32,493 nt of DNA, taken from positions 1-32,493 of the forward strand of contig CAJMDF010000022.1 in assembly GCA_905212085.1 (NCBI GenBank). Reading direction: 5' to 3'. Shown here one piece after another: positions 18,580-26,095 of this stretch. Numbering within the stretch: the stretch's first letter is position 1; every line of letters begins with the position of its first letter. Made by a program: the position numbers and the translations under genes. Under the pieces are notes generated by a model, which was not told where the DNA came from, did no database searches, and worked only from the letters and a program-made list of their open reading frames with translations. This DNA is from an uncultured Clostridium sp. Lineage in GTDB: Bacteria > Cyanobacteriota > Vampirovibrionia > Gastranaerophilales > Gastranaerophilaceae.

Positions 18580-19280
18580 TTAATAAAGTACTTTGCTTTT
18601 TTAACAAAATTTGCAACACTAGTGATATAAACTTTAACAGAAATAAAAAAGCTTTCACTCTTGCAGAAGTATTAATTACTCTTGGTATTATTGGGATAGT
18701 TGCTGCACTTACAATTCCAACACTAATGGCAAATCATCGAAAAAAAGTTGTAGCGACTCAATTAAAACAAAGTTACAGTATTTTATATAACGCAATAAAA
18801 ATATCAGAATCAGAAAATGGTAGTTATGAATATTGGGATATTCCAGAAAATACTCCTAATTCTTTAGAGATATTTTCAAATAAATACATTTTACCATATA
18901 TTACATATCTTGAAACAGGAATTGCAAACAATAATAATAATACAACAATTAATATTAATGGTAACGAAAAATTATTCTATATAAAACTAGTTAATGGTAC
19001 TACCATCGCATTCCACAGAGGTGGAGGAATTGACATATATGTCGATATAAACGGAGACAAAAAACCAAATAAAGCAGGATATGACCAATTTGCTTTTTTA
19101 TTAAATATTTCAAACAGCCTCTCATATTCTAAAGGATTTGCACCTCTTGGAAGGAATCGGGTACTCCAATCTCGGGAAAATACTCTTATTTCTTGTGGAA
19201 AAAATGAACCCTGGCTTTGCTCTGCAATTATCGAATTTGATGGTTGGGAAATAAAAAAAGATTACCCTTATCGTATTTAA
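18510..19280 (+). CDS. Prepilin-like protein, start uncertain (possible phase-off gene)
   Basis: The recognisable protein runs from about 18645 (KKAFTLAEVLITLGIIGIVAALTIP), a type IV pilin/pseudopilin N-terminus with Glu at +5 and Ala at -1, followed by a soluble domain with DINGDKKPN. The open frame extends to a TTG at 18510, but GGAGG directly abuts that TTG, so it is a poor start. No other ATG, GTG or TTG exists in frame before the prepilin signature. The position matching the ATG start of the paralogue at 28491 is ATA here. The gene is therefore expressed only by frame joining through the C10 tract, by a non-canonical start, or not at all. It follows mutS. A hairpin lies downstream. Confidence 0.75.
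   Translation: MKNVYSRSFESAPPPRNITIASVFNKVLCFFNKICNTSDINFNRNKKAFTLAEVLITLGIIGIVAALTIPTLMANHRKKVVATQLKQSYSILYNAIKISESENGSYEYWDIPENTPNSLEIFSNKYILPYITYLETGIANNNNNTTININGNEKLFYIKLVNGTTIAFHRGGGIDIYVDINGDKKPNKAGYDQFAFLLNISNSLSYSKGFAPLGRNRVLQSRENTLISCGKNEPWLCSAIIEFDGWEIKKDYPYRI
18517..18564 (+). CDS. Leader ORF of poly-C cassette, copy 1
   Basis: ATG 18517 has the best SD in the neighbourhood (GGAGG with 7-nt spacing) and would encode MFIQEALRVPPPRET, ending at TAA just after the ten-C run. It is in the +1 frame relative to the prepilin. Adding one C (or removing two) would carry this frame through into AFTLAEV without a stop. It may be a regulatory leader peptide or the true 5' end of a phase-off prepilin gene. 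Confidence 0.4.
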   Translation: MFIQEALRVPPPRET

Positions 19281-19320
19281 TAAATATTTGTAAAAATTTT
19301 AAATTTCAATAACAAAAAAT

Positions 19321-19350
19321 CTCCTGTTTAGTTTTAAATACAAACAGGAG
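19321..19350 (+). promoter_or_regulatory. Hairpin that buries an SD, also a possible terminator
   Basis: CTCCTGTTT (19321-19329) pairs perfectly with AAACAGGAG (19342-19350), with a 12-nt loop. The stem includes most of the AGGAGG SD (19346-19351) of the gene starting at 19359. Flanking AAAAAT and ATTTTT can extend the pairing. A T-tract follows (19354-19358), so the same element could terminate the prepilin transcript. Opening it would be needed for ribosome binding. Confidence 0.7.
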
Positions 19351-19358
19351 GTATTTTT

Positions 19359-19919
19359 ATGTCAGGTATTGAAGTAGATTTAAATAAAGTAACTGCTCAA
19401 GAACAATTTCCAGCAGCTAAAACAAATAACAAAACAAATGAACAAATCTCACAAATACCAGTAACTAATAAAACAGAGCAAAAACCTGACAGTTTTGAAA
19501 AATCTCAAGAAAAATCTCAATCAAATATAAAAGAAGAAGAAATTAATAACAAAAAAAAGAATAGAGAGCCAAAAAGTTTTAAAGAAAAATTAGCAAGTTT
19601 TTGCAAAACATTTGTAAAAACAGGCGATTACATAAAAGCCACAGGAGCAACTGTAATCTATGGAGGACTTGCAGCCGGAGCTATAATGTTTTCTAACTGG
19701 CTTTTCAAAGGCTGGCCTAAAGTTATGAAAAAGCAAATCAAATTTGAGGATATGTTCAACAAACCACTAAAATGTATCAGTAAGTCATCAAAAATATTTG
19801 CAGGAATAACTGCAGCTGCTATCGGCGGTTACCAATTTGCAAAAGCTTATCTTAAATCTAACCAACACGCAGCTCATGTTGATCAAAAATTAAATAACAA
19901 CTCAAAAGTTAAATCGTGA
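19359..19919 (+). CDS. Hypothetical protein with two hydrophobic segments
   Basis: A 186-residue protein that I do not recognise. Residues 1-75 are polar and low-complexity (Gln, Lys, Asn, Glu), probably disordered. Two hydrophobic segments follow at about 92-110 (IYGGLAAGAIMFSNWLF) and 145-162 (FAGITAAAIGGYQFAKAYL), Gly/Ala-rich like membrane hairpins. There is no signal peptide. The start ATG has AGGAGG 7 nt upstream, inside the hairpin at 19321-19350. The polar N-terminus plus Gly/Ala-rich paired helices recalls the two tandem proteins at 27306-28319, though clear homology is not visible by eye. Its 3' end overlaps a convergent small gene by 11 bp. Confidence 0.72.
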   Translation: MSGIEVDLNKVTAQEQFPAAKTNNKTNEQISQIPVTNKTEQKPDSFEKSQEKSQSNIKEEEINNKKKNREPKSFKEKLASFCKTFVKTGDYIKATGATVIYGGLAAGAIMFSNWLFKGWPKVMKKQIKFEDMFNKPLKCISKSSKIFAGITAAAIGGYQFAKAYLKSNQHAAHVDQKLNNNSKVKS

Positions 19920-20079
19920 AAAAATCAACAAAATCTTCATTCATAAAACCTTGATTCTCTGCACTACTAAGCCATATCCAAATTCTTGGATCATCTAACT
20001 TTAATGTATCCTCAAGAATTTCATCTTGTGTATTGTTTACAATGTCATTAGGGAAAATTTTTTTTAGAATTTTATTCAT
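19909..20079 (-). CDS. Small acidic protein, 56 residues
   Basis: This ORF is short but well supported. ATG 20079 has a full AAGGAGGT SD at 7-nt spacing, and a TTGACA lies further upstream (20140-20135 on the minus strand). The product begins MNKILKKIFPNDIVNN and is acidic, with a DDPRIWIWLSSAENQGF segment and ends VDFFTI. It has no signal or membrane segment. It is convergent with, and overlaps by 11 bp, the end of the gene at 19359-19919. I do not recognise the family. The SD quality is the main argument that it is real. Confidence 0.65.
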   Translation of the reverse strand: MNKILKKIFPNDIVNNTQDEILEDTLKLDDPRIWIWLSSAENQGFMNEDFVDFFTI

Positions 20080-20141
20080 TAAGAAAACCTCCTTATTACT
20101 ACATCTATAAATTATTTAATGAGATTTTCTCAAATGTCAAA

Positions 20142-21266
20142 CTAAATCAAGTTTTTATAATGCTCGTTATAAAAATCCCCAAAAGTATCGTTTAAGATAG
20201 CTTCACGGCATTTTTGAGAAAAGTCAACAAGATATTTTATATTATGAATAGACAATAATGTTGCAGCCGTAGATTCTCCACATCTCCACAAATGCCTGAT
20301 ATAAGCTCTTGAATGATTTTTACAAGCATAACAATTACAACCTTCAACCAACGGACGAGGATCGTCATAATATTTTTGGGTTTTAATATTAGATTTTCCA
20401 TTAGGAGTAAAAAATGATCCGTGTCTTGCATTTCTTGTAGGCAAAACACAATCAAACATATCAATACCGCGTTTAATACCGTCTAATAAATCTTCAGGAG
20501 TACCTACTCCCATTAAGTAACGAGGTTTGTTACTAGGCAGCAATGGTGCAGTGAATTCAACAAAATGATTCATAATATCTTTCGTTTCCCCCACACTTAA
20601 TCCGCCAATTGCGTATCCTACAGCATCATAAGATGAAATAACCGCTGCACTTTCGCGTCTTAAATCATCATAAAAAGCTCCTTGGACAATAGGGAAAAGA
20701 GCCTGTCTTGGATTAGTTTTAGCTTTGAAACATCTTTCCAACCAACGATGAGTACGTTCCATTGCTTTTTTTGCAGTATCATAATCACAAGGGAATGGTG
20801 CACACTGGTCAAATGCCATAATAATATCAGCACCGATATCCTGTTGAATTTCCATTGAAACTTCAGGATTGATAAAATGCTTTTTACCGTCTTTTGGATC
20901 TCTAAATTCAACCCCATCTTCAGTAATCTTATTTAGATGGCTTAAAGAAAACACCTGAAATCCACCGGAATCTGTTAATACAGGCTTGTGCCAATTCATC
21001 CAACTGTGAATTCCGCCAAATTGCTTAATCAACTTTGTACCAGCTCTCAAATATAAATGATATGAATTAGATAGCATAATCTGAGCACCTGTATCCATAA
21101 TTTGATCAGCTGTTAGAGTTTTAACTGCTGAATTTGTGCCAACAGGCATAAAGATAGGAGTTTTTATTATCCCGTGAGGAGTTGTTAAAATTCCTGCCCT
21201 TGCGCCTGTTTGTTTACATTCGTGCACTAATTCATATTTAAAATATTCATGAGCGTTATCTCGCAT
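20142..21266 (-). CDS. tgt: Queuine/preQ1 tRNA-guanine transglycosylase
   Basis: Tgt exchanges guanine-34 of GUN-anticodon tRNAs for preQ1 in queuosine synthesis. The 374-residue protein has the substrate-pocket segment LTDSGGFQVFSL and DCVLPTRNARHGSFFT. The zinc ligands C310, C312, C315 and H341 match the C-x-C-x2-C...H pattern of the Zymomonas enzyme. I chose ATG 21266, which has GAGGA 5 nt upstream inside the end of ndk. A TTG one codon earlier is in frame. It overlaps ndk by 11 bp, so the two are translationally coupled. No queCDEF or queA genes are in the window. Confidence 0.97.
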   Translation of the reverse strand: MRDNAHEYFKYELVHECKQTGARAGILTTPHGIIKTPIFMPVGTNSAVKTLTADQIMDTGAQIMLSNSYHLYLRAGTKLIKQFGGIHSWMNWHKPVLTDSGGFQVFSLSHLNKITEDGVEFRDPKDGKKHFINPEVSMEIQQDIGADIIMAFDQCAPFPCDYDTAKKAMERTHRWLERCFKAKTNPRQALFPIVQGAFYDDLRRESAAVISSYDAVGYAIGGLSVGETKDIMNHFVEFTAPLLPSNKPRYLMGVGTPEDLLDGIKRGIDMFDCVLPTRNARHGSFFTPNGKSNIKTQKYYDDPRPLVEGCNCYACKNHSRAYIRHLWRCGESTAATLLSIHNIKYLVDFSQKCREAILNDTFGDFYNEHYKNLI

Positions 21267-21729
21267 CAATATCCTCTGTAACGATTTCCATCATATTTTT
21301 ATAATCTGTACAAAGTTCTTCAGGCTTGAAGTAAATATTAATTTCTCTTTCAGCACTTTCAATACTATCAGAACCGTGTACTGTATTGTATTCTTTTAAT
21401 TGAGCATAATCAGCTCTAATTGAACCAACATCAGCTTCACAAGGATCAGTTACACCCAACAAATGACGAACTCCTTGAACAGCTTTGTAACCTTGAAATA
21501 CCATTGCAACTATTGGACCGCTTGTAATATATTTTACAAGACTCGGATAAAATGGTTTATCAATATGTTCTGCATAATGTTTTGCAGCAATATCTTCTGT
21601 TACTTGAAGCATTTTCATGCCGATAAGTTTATACCCTTTCTTTTCAAAACGGCTGATAATCTCTCCGACACAACCTCTAATAACTCCGTCAGGCTTAATT
21701 GCCACAAATGTTCTTTCTTCTGTATGCAT
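21256..21729 (-). CDS. ndk: Nucleoside diphosphate kinase
   Basis: Ndk moves the gamma-phosphate of ATP onto nucleoside diphosphates via a phosphohistidine. The catalytic residue is H118 in NTVHGSD, and the N-terminal RTFVAIKPDGV block is typical. The 157-residue protein has a short C-terminal extension relative to the usual 140-150, ending VTEDIDAR, which overlaps the tgt start. SIRADY replaces the common TIRGD(F/Y). The start ATG 21729 has GGAGGA 4 nt upstream. A start 5 codons further upstream overlaps this RBS. Confidence 0.97.
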   Translation of the reverse strand: MHTEERTFVAIKPDGVIRGCVGEIISRFEKKGYKLIGMKMLQVTEDIAAKHYAEHIDKPFYPSLVKYITSGPIVAMVFQGYKAVQGVRHLLGVTDPCEADVGSIRADYAQLKEYNTVHGSDSIESAEREINIYFKPEELCTDYKNMMEIVTEDIDAR

Positions 21730-21767
21730 AATTCCTCCATTCAAGTTTATATTAACATAAAAATAAG

Positions 21768-23081
21768 CTATTTAACAGTTTCCATTTTCTTAATACTTTT
21801 CAATAACATAACTGACATCATTCCGCATAAAATAATCGCAGCAGATGCAAGTCCATACCAAAAACCTCTTAAATTCAAATGAAAATGGAAAGCTAATGTA
21901 TATCCTAAAGGTATTGAAATCAACCAATAAGCAACAAAGTTTGAAATCAATACAACACCTGTTCGTTTCATTCCTTTAAAAATACCTGATAGCGCGACTT
22001 GCAAACCATCAAATACTTGGAACACAGATAAGATATATAAAACAGGGATAGAAATTTTAATCAAATTATTATCCTGAGTAAACAATTTTACTAAAAATTG
22101 AGGGAATGTTGCAAATATAAATGCACTACATAACATAAATCCTACAGACATTACAATTCCAACGAAAGAATATTTTTTTAAATCTTTTATATTACCGGCA
22201 CCGTTTGCAAAACCAACCTTAACTGCAATTGCATTTGAAATTGCGAGAGGCACCATAAATGATACAGTCGTCAACGTACAAACTAAATTTTGAGCTGCAG
22301 CATACACGCCTGACACCCTACCCATAATTATTGCAATACTATTAAAAGCTATAAATTCAACCATAATAGCACAAGATATAGGGATTCCAATTTTGATTAA
22401 ACTCTTATAATAATCAAAATCTTTGTAGTTATTGAAATTCATAACACTGAAACAATATATTAAAAGAGCAAAACCCATAAAATATCTAACAATGAAACTT
22501 GCAACAGCTAACCCAAGAACCCCTAAAGAAGGTATCGGGCCCAAACCAAATACAAGAATAACATTCAAAGCAATATTCAAAAATACTGAAAAAACTGTTA
22601 CCAAATTCGGGAACAATACAATTTCAAACGCTTGCAAAAATTCTTTTAACGCTGCATGTAAATACCCGCCAAAAGTAGCAAAAGCAGTTACAAACATATA
22701 TTGCTTAATCATTGGCACAAGTTTCGCTTCAAAATGCAAATAATCAATCAATGGAATGGATGCAAGCACAGCAAACATTACAAGAACACTCAAAAACATT
22801 GAAAATCTAATCGTTGGGAAAAAATATTTTTTAGCGCTTTTTCGCTCTCCCCTAAAATTAGATAATAAAGGAGAAACACTAGCTATCAAACCAATCCCAA
22901 AAGTTTGGATACAATTTGTAATAGCTGTAGCAATGCTAATCGCAGCCAAAGTATCCGTAGAATGATGTCCAGCAATTAAAACATCCCCCGCACCTATTAA
23001 AATAAATCCGAGGTTTCCCATAATAATAGGCAGGGCAATATTTAAAAGTTCTTTTGCATAATACTTAAACTGGGTGCTCAT
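21768..23081 (-). CDS. MATE family efflux transporter
   Basis: A 437-residue polytopic protein with about 12 transmembrane helices and the internal two-fold repeat of the MATE (NorM/DinF-like) family. The first helix contains LPIIMGNLGFILIGAGDVLIAGHHS, with the conserved Asp at residue 33. It would export cationic or organic compounds in exchange for Na+ or H+. Substrate cannot be assigned. The ATG at 23081 has no SD. A TGTTATAAT lies 9 nt upstream, so the mRNA is probably nearly leaderless. It lies 38 bp upstream of ndk. Confidence 0.94.
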   Translation of the reverse strand: MSTQFKYYAKELLNIALPIIMGNLGFILIGAGDVLIAGHHSTDTLAAISIATAITNCIQTFGIGLIASVSPLLSNFRGERKSAKKYFFPTIRFSMFLSVLVMFAVLASIPLIDYLHFEAKLVPMIKQYMFVTAFATFGGYLHAALKEFLQAFEIVLFPNLVTVFSVFLNIALNVILVFGLGPIPSLGVLGLAVASFIVRYFMGFALLIYCFSVMNFNNYKDFDYYKSLIKIGIPISCAIMVEFIAFNSIAIIMGRVSGVYAAAQNLVCTLTTVSFMVPLAISNAIAVKVGFANGAGNIKDLKKYSFVGIVMSVGFMLCSAFIFATFPQFLVKLFTQDNNLIKISIPVLYILSVFQVFDGLQVALSGIFKGMKRTGVVLISNFVAYWLISIPLGYTLAFHFHLNLRGFWYGLASAAIILCGMMSVMLLKSIKKMETVK

Positions 23082-23090
23082 ACGAACATG

Positions 23091-23099
23091 ATTATAACA
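23091..23099 (-). promoter_or_regulatory. Extended -10 of the MATE gene
   Basis: On the minus strand TGTTATAAT (23099-23091) is a perfect extended -10, ending 9 nt before the ATG at 23081. No good -35 is seen. The predicted transcript start is about 3 nt before the start codon. Confidence 0.6.
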
Positions 23100-23108
23100 T
23101 AAACAAAA

Positions 23109-23516
23109 TTAAGCGTTATAATCAAGCTTATTTCCAACATTTTGAGATTTAACAGCCTGAGCCTGCATTTTTATACTCTGTGCTTGGGCTGCAACACGAT
23201 AATCTTGATCAGAAGGATCTGAAGGTGCCATAGCAGATCTGATAACAGTATTTGCATCATTAATTGTCTTTTGAGGATTATTAGGATTTAAAGCAGGCAT
23301 TTTAATATCAACATGTCCTGCAAACGGAATCCCATCTGCATTACGCTCAATAACTATTGAGCCCGCTAAAGCTCCACCGGCAGACTTATGTGCAAGCTCA
23401 TGAGCATATATCTCATCATAGTTTTTTTTAATTAAAGCATCTTTTTGAGCTTTTTGCTGTTCTTTTTGCTTTTCAATAGGATTTGTAAACCTGTAAAACA
23501 AATTAATTCCTGCCAT
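23109..23516 (-). CDS. SprA-related putative metallopeptidase
   Basis: A 135-residue protein with the HExxH motif H39-E-L-A-H43 followed by KSAGG, and a C-terminal helix with PSDPSDQDYRVAAQAQ. This combination (AHE.AHK.AGG... and DP..T/I...V..AA.AP..PS.QD..VA) matches the SprA-related metallopeptidase family, which is generally longer, so this is a compact version. The zinc-binding motif suggests hydrolase activity, but function is not established for the family. The start ATG has GAGG 7 nt upstream. There is no signal peptide. It ends 28 bp before the MATE gene start. Confidence 0.8.
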   Translation of the reverse strand: MAGINLFYRFTNPIEKQKEQQKAQKDALIKKNYDEIYAHELAHKSAGGALAGSIVIERNADGIPFAGHVDIKMPALNPNNPQKTINDANTVIRSAMAPSDPSDQDYRVAAQAQSIKMQAQAVKSQNVGNKLDYNA

Positions 23517-23658
23517 ACAAAAACCTCACACACATACTACCTACTATAATTGTAACATATTTATAGGAGGTTTTCAACCCTAATATTAAGTTATATATAA
23601 GTTTCAAAAATTAAGATATAATTTTTCTCTAAAATCTATATGAAATCAAACCGCAAAG

Positions 23659-23679
23659 ATGCTGAAACGAGTTCAGCAT
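23659..23679. repeat. Short palindromic element, copy 2
   Basis: ATGCTGAA-ACGAG-TTCAGCAT is a perfect 8-bp stem about 20 nt downstream of the leftward prepilin gene end. Its core matches the palindrome in the rpoB leader (1030-1048) except for one loop base. On the minus strand it could act as a 3' stabilising stem or weak terminator, but no strong T-tract follows. Confidence 0.6.
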
Positions 23680-23697
23680 GACATTACAAAATATTAT

Positions 23698-24342
23698 TTA
23701 CCAAGGATAATTACTATTAATTTGCCAACCACTATTAACTATTTTTTTAAAGCAACCAATTTTTTGATTATTATTGCAACCATCACAACAAAAAAAACAA
23801 AATAAAGATTCTTTGCCACACCTGTCACCATTACTTAAATCAAAATCAGCAAAAAATACATCACGACCAGCTAAATTAGGTCCTTTATCACCATTTATAT
23901 CAATCATAAATCTTCCCCAAGTAGAAGATGTCCCATGATAATCATTTATTTTTATTAATATACCGTCTTTTAAATAAAAACCTATAAATTCAGACAAATC
24001 AGTTTCTGAGCCATTTGCATTTTTATACTTATACTCACATTCATTTGGCTCACAGACTCTGACTGCATCAACATACGGCAATACGAACTTTCTCACAATC
24101 GCAGTTCCAGGATTTGGATACCATATCGGACTAGTTCCATCAGGAGACCACTCACTTATATCCCCATAATCAACAATAGCCAGCTGTTGAACCTGTTGCA
24201 TTGTTGAATACACTTTTTTAAGCCGTTCAACAACAATTTTTTTTTGATGATTTGCAATTAATGTAGGCATTGTCATTGCTGCAACAACACCAATTATACC
24301 CAATGTAATCAATACTTCTGCAAGAGTAAAAGCTTTTTTCAT
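23698..24342 (-). CDS. Prepilin-like protein (no poly-C leader)
   Basis: A 214-residue protein with the class III-like short leader MKKA, then FTLAEVLITLGIIGVVAAMTMP (Glu at +5). A soluble domain follows containing DINGDKGPNLAGRDVFFADF and several Cys near the C-terminus (CGKESLFCFFCCDGCNNN). It would be cleaved by a prepilin peptidase and assembled by a type IV pilus or type II secretion machine encoded elsewhere. The start is ATG 24342, with GGAG 6 nt upstream. Unlike the two paralogues, it has a normal SD and no poly-C cassette. The Cys-rich C-terminus would depend on disulfide handling. Confidence 0.9.
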   Translation of the reverse strand: MKKAFTLAEVLITLGIIGVVAAMTMPTLIANHQKKIVVERLKKVYSTMQQVQQLAIVDYGDISEWSPDGTSPIWYPNPGTAIVRKFVLPYVDAVRVCEPNECEYKYKNANGSETDLSEFIGFYLKDGILIKINDYHGTSSTWGRFMIDINGDKGPNLAGRDVFFADFDLSNGDRCGKESLFCFFCCDGCNNNQKIGCFKKIVNSGWQINSNYPW

Positions 24343-24407
24343 AAAATTCTCCAATTGTTCTCTTTTAGACTACATACTTTTTATAATATAACACATAAAA
24401 TTAAATT

Positions 24408-24626
24408 GTGAACAATAAGACTACAAAAATTTTACAATTAGGCAGAAATATATTTAAGTTTCGCAAAGCAAAAGGGCTTTCTCAAAATCAACTTGCTGAA
24501 GCTTTAGACATATCAAGAGAACATCTGGCAAAAATTGAAACAGCAAAAAGATGTGTCAGTCTTGGACTTTTAATAGATATTGCAGAAAAACTTGATATAC
24601 CAGTTAAAGATTTTTTTGATTTTTAA
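24408..24626 (+). CDS. XRE-family helix-turn-helix regulator
   Basis: A 72-residue single-domain Cro/CI-type DNA-binding protein. The helix-turn-helix lies at about residues 22-42 (LSQNQLAEALDISREHLAKIE). The start is a GTG at 24408. An in-frame TAA lies just upstream and no SD is visible. A TATAAT (24382-24387) about 20 nt upstream suggests a very short leader. It faces the accC gene and shares a bidirectional terminator with it. It is divergent from the prepilin gene starting at 24342, with 65 bp between, so that gene is a reasonable but unproven target. Confidence 0.9.
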   Translation: MNNKTTKILQLGRNIFKFRKAKGLSQNQLAEALDISREHLAKIETAKRCVSLGLLIDIAEKLDIPVKDFFDF

Positions 24627-24633
24627 TTTATAT

Positions 24634-24668
24634 AAAAAAACCGAAGATTTAAAATCTTCGGTTTTTTT
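24634..24668. terminator. Bidirectional terminator between the XRE gene and accC
   Basis: A near-perfect palindrome has 17-nt arms. The CCGAAGATTT/AAATCTTCGG core is flanked by seven A on one side and seven T on the other. It lies 7 nt after the XRE gene stop and 1 nt beyond the accC stop, so it serves both converging transcripts. Confidence 0.93.
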
Positions 24669-24669
24669 A

Positions 24670-26028
24670 TTATTTTTTATCTTTTCCTGTTCGTTTATAG
24701 AAATCTTCTATAAAACCGGTATTAAAGTTCCCGCTCATAAACACAGGATCTTCAATAATATCTTGATGGAACGGAATTGTTGTTTCAACACCAGTAATGA
24801 CATATTCTTTCAATGCTCTATACATTCTGCGTCTAGCTTCATTTCGAGTTCTGCCCCAACAAATTAATTTTCCTATCATTGAATCGTAATATGGCGGAAT
24901 TTTATAATCCTGATATGCGTGAGAATCAACTCTTACACCGAAACCGCCTGGAGTTACATAACCCGTAATTTCACCAGGGTTTGGCATAAAATCTTTTTCA
25001 GGATTTTCTGCATTTATACGACATTCAATTGCATGCCCGCGAAGCACAATCTCATCTTGAGTAAAGTCGAGTTTTTCACCTGCAGCAATCATAATTTGTT
25101 CTCTTACTAAGTCAACGTTAGATATCATTTCAGTTACGCAGTGCTCAACCTGAATTCTTGTATTCATTTCCATAAAATACCATTTACCGTCATGATCTAA
25201 TAAGAATTCACAAGTACCTGCACTTTCGTAATTAATAGCTTTTGCAGCTCTTACAGCTGCAGCACCCATTTCTTTACGAGTAGCTTCATCTATTGCAGGA
25301 GATGGAGCTTCTTCTAACAATTTTTGATGACGTCTTTGAATTGAGCAATCTCTTTCACCTAAGTGAACCACATTTCCATATTGGTCTGCTAGTATTTGAA
25401 CTTCAATGTGACGAGGATTTTCCAAATATTTTTCAGCATACACATCAGGATTTCCAAAGAAATTCTGTGCTTCAGACTGACAAAGATTCATATTAGTTTC
25501 CACATCATCATCACTTCGGCAAATTCTCATACCTTTTCCACCACCACCAGCAGTAGCTTTTAATATAATCGGATAGCCTACTTTATGAGCGAATTCTTTT
25601 ACTTCTTCAGGAGTTTTTAAAATCCCTGTACCAGGAGTTACAGGCACATTATTTTCAATCATAGTTTTACGTGCTGTAGCTTTATCACCCATTTTTCTCA
25701 TAGCTTCAGCAGTAGGTCCGATAAATTTAATACCGTGTTTTGCACAAATTTCAGCAAAATCAGCTCTTTCAGACATAAAACCATATCCGGGGTGAATTGC
25801 ATCAGCCCCTGATACAATTGCAGCAGAAATAATTGCAGGAATACTCAAATAACTTTTAGAACTTTGAGCAGGTCCTATGCAATATGCTTCTGTTGCAAGT
25901 CTTACATGAAGAGAATTTGCATCTGCTTGAGAATAAATTGCAACGGTAGGAATACCAATTTCTCTACAAGCTCTTATAATTCTTACAGCAATCTCTCCGC
26001 GATTTGCGATTAATACTTTTCTAAACAT
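24670..26028 (-). CDS. accC: Acetyl-CoA carboxylase, biotin carboxylase subunit
   Basis: AccC carboxylates biotin on AccB using ATP and bicarbonate, the first half-reaction of malonyl-CoA formation. The 452-residue protein is full length. The N-terminal domain starts MFRKVLIANRGEIAVRIIRA. The ATP-grasp glycine loop KATAGGGGKGMR is at about 159-170. EKYLENPRHIEVQILAD and MEMNTRIQVEH (catalytic region) follow. It is the last gene of the leftward efp-accB-accC group, separated from accB by 67 bp holding a 14-bp hairpin. accA/accD are not in the window. Confidence 0.98.
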   Translation of the reverse strand: MFRKVLIANRGEIAVRIIRACREIGIPTVAIYSQADANSLHVRLATEAYCIGPAQSSKSYLSIPAIISAAIVSGADAIHPGYGFMSERADFAEICAKHGIKFIGPTAEAMRKMGDKATARKTMIENNVPVTPGTGILKTPEEVKEFAHKVGYPIILKATAGGGGKGMRICRSDDDVETNMNLCQSEAQNFFGNPDVYAEKYLENPRHIEVQILADQYGNVVHLGERDCSIQRRHQKLLEEAPSPAIDEATRKEMGAAAVRAAKAINYESAGTCEFLLDHDGKWYFMEMNTRIQVEHCVTEMISNVDLVREQIMIAAGEKLDFTQDEIVLRGHAIECRINAENPEKDFMPNPGEITGYVTPGGFGVRVDSHAYQDYKIPPYYDSMIGKLICWGRTRNEARRRMYRALKEYVITGVETTIPFHQDIIEDPVFMSGNFNTGFIEDFYKRTGKDKK

Positions 26029-26048
26029 TTTTCTTATCCCTATAAAAC

Positions 26049-26082
26049 AGTAACAAGTGAATTAAAACATTCACTTGTTACT
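26049..26082 (-). promoter_or_regulatory. Hairpin between accB and accC
   Basis: AGTAACAAGTGAAT (26049-26062) and its exact complement (26069-26082) form a 14-bp stem with a 6-nt loop inside the accB-accC spacer. In the direction of transcription it is followed by GTTTTATAGGG, a short T-run, so it could partly terminate or act as an RNA processing or stability element that sets accC below accB. It may also simply protect the accB 3' end. Confidence 0.7.
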
Positions 26083-26095
26083 ACTCACTATTCTT

